Assembly: GCA_027031185.1 (NCBI GenBank)
Contig: JALVEF010000032.1
Coordinates: 1 to 5,652, forward strand
DNA length: 5,652 nt
Direction of reading: 5' to 3'
Source: Saprospiraceae bacterium
Lineage (GTDB): Bacteria; Bacteroidota; Bacteroidia; Chitinophagales; Saprospiraceae
Both the position numbers and the translations under genes were made by a program. Numbering within the stretch: position 1 is the stretch's first letter; every line of letters starts with the position of its first letter. A model generated the notes under the pieces. The model was not told where the DNA came from and did no database searches. It worked only from the letters and a program-made list of their open reading frames with translations. Of the stretch, positions 5,520 to 5,652 are shown one piece after another.

Positions 5520-5652
5520 ATGCTAACCCGGCTTTACATACTATGCACGTTCTTTTGGCTGGCGGCGATGCCCGGCCTCCTCGCGCAGGCACTGACCGGC
5601 ATCGAGACCTTGTCCGGCCACCTGGACTTTGTCTGGACCGGCCAAACCAACA
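5520..5652 (+). CDS. Putative secreted protein, N-terminal fragment cut by window edge
   Basis: An ATG at 5520-5522 opens a frame of 44 codons that reaches the right edge without a stop. The start MLTRLYILCTFFWLAAMPG followed by LLAQA has a short positive n-region, a hydrophobic core and an Ala-x-Ala-like end, so a Sec signal peptide cut near residues 22-24 is likely and the protein is exported. The visible mature part (LTGIETLSGHLDFVWTG) is too short to assign to a family. The GC-rich codon use with many GGC, CTG and ACC codons resembles trmB and the antiporter. It is separated from trmB by a terminator and about 340 bases of repeats, so it is an independent transcription unit. Confidence 0.65.
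   Translation, partial: MLTRLYILCTFFWLAAMPGLLAQALTGIETLSGHLDFVWTGQTN

Overview
The window looks like chromosomal DNA of a member of the Bacteroidota, possibly a Saprospiria/Lewinella-like lineage; the phylum is better supported than the lineage. The support is two exact matches to the Bacteroidota -7 promoter element TAnnTTTG, one with a well-spaced -33 element, A-rich rather than Shine-Dalgarno leaders, and a TrmB with the wording I associate with that phylum (ELACGRGEYT, FIGMDIKGARIWRGAK). This assignment is inferred from sequence features, not from a search.

Layout, left to right. (1) 1-2019, minus strand: the first 673 codons of a large NACHT-type STAND P-loop NTPase that runs off the left edge. 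It has Walker A, Walker B, sensor and winged-helix-like motifs behind a roughly 200-residue N-terminal region I cannot assign. Its own promoter lies just upstream. This is the most interesting gene here and a candidate antiphage or other signal-sensing protein. (2) 2020-2236: a gene-free stretch with that promoter and an 11-unit tandem array of an 8-bp repeat (CCGCTATA type), flanked on both sides by copies of a 16-bp sequence. (3) 2237-4195, minus strand: a CPA2-type monovalent cation:proton antiporter with a C-terminal RCK (TrkA_N plus TrkA_C) module. (4) 4196-4473: a divergent intergenic region with a perfect hairpin and the trmB promoter. (5) 4474-5175, plus strand: trmB, tRNA (guanine-N7)-methyltransferase. 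(6) 5176-5519: a gene-free, repeat-dense stretch with the trmB terminator, an AT-rich 7-bp tandem repeat, a nested palindromic element bracketed by 8-bp direct repeats, a second short copy of the 8-bp array with its 16-bp flank, and a hairpin. (7) 5520-5652, plus strand: the first 44 codons of a signal-peptide-bearing protein that runs off the right edge.

The genes do not form one pathway. trmB and the antiporter look like ordinary chromosomal genes transcribed divergently. The NACHT gene points the same way as the antiporter but has its own promoter, is visibly more AT-rich and sits behind repeats, which fits an accessory gene inserted next to housekeeping genes. Which neighbours it has on its far side cannot be seen.
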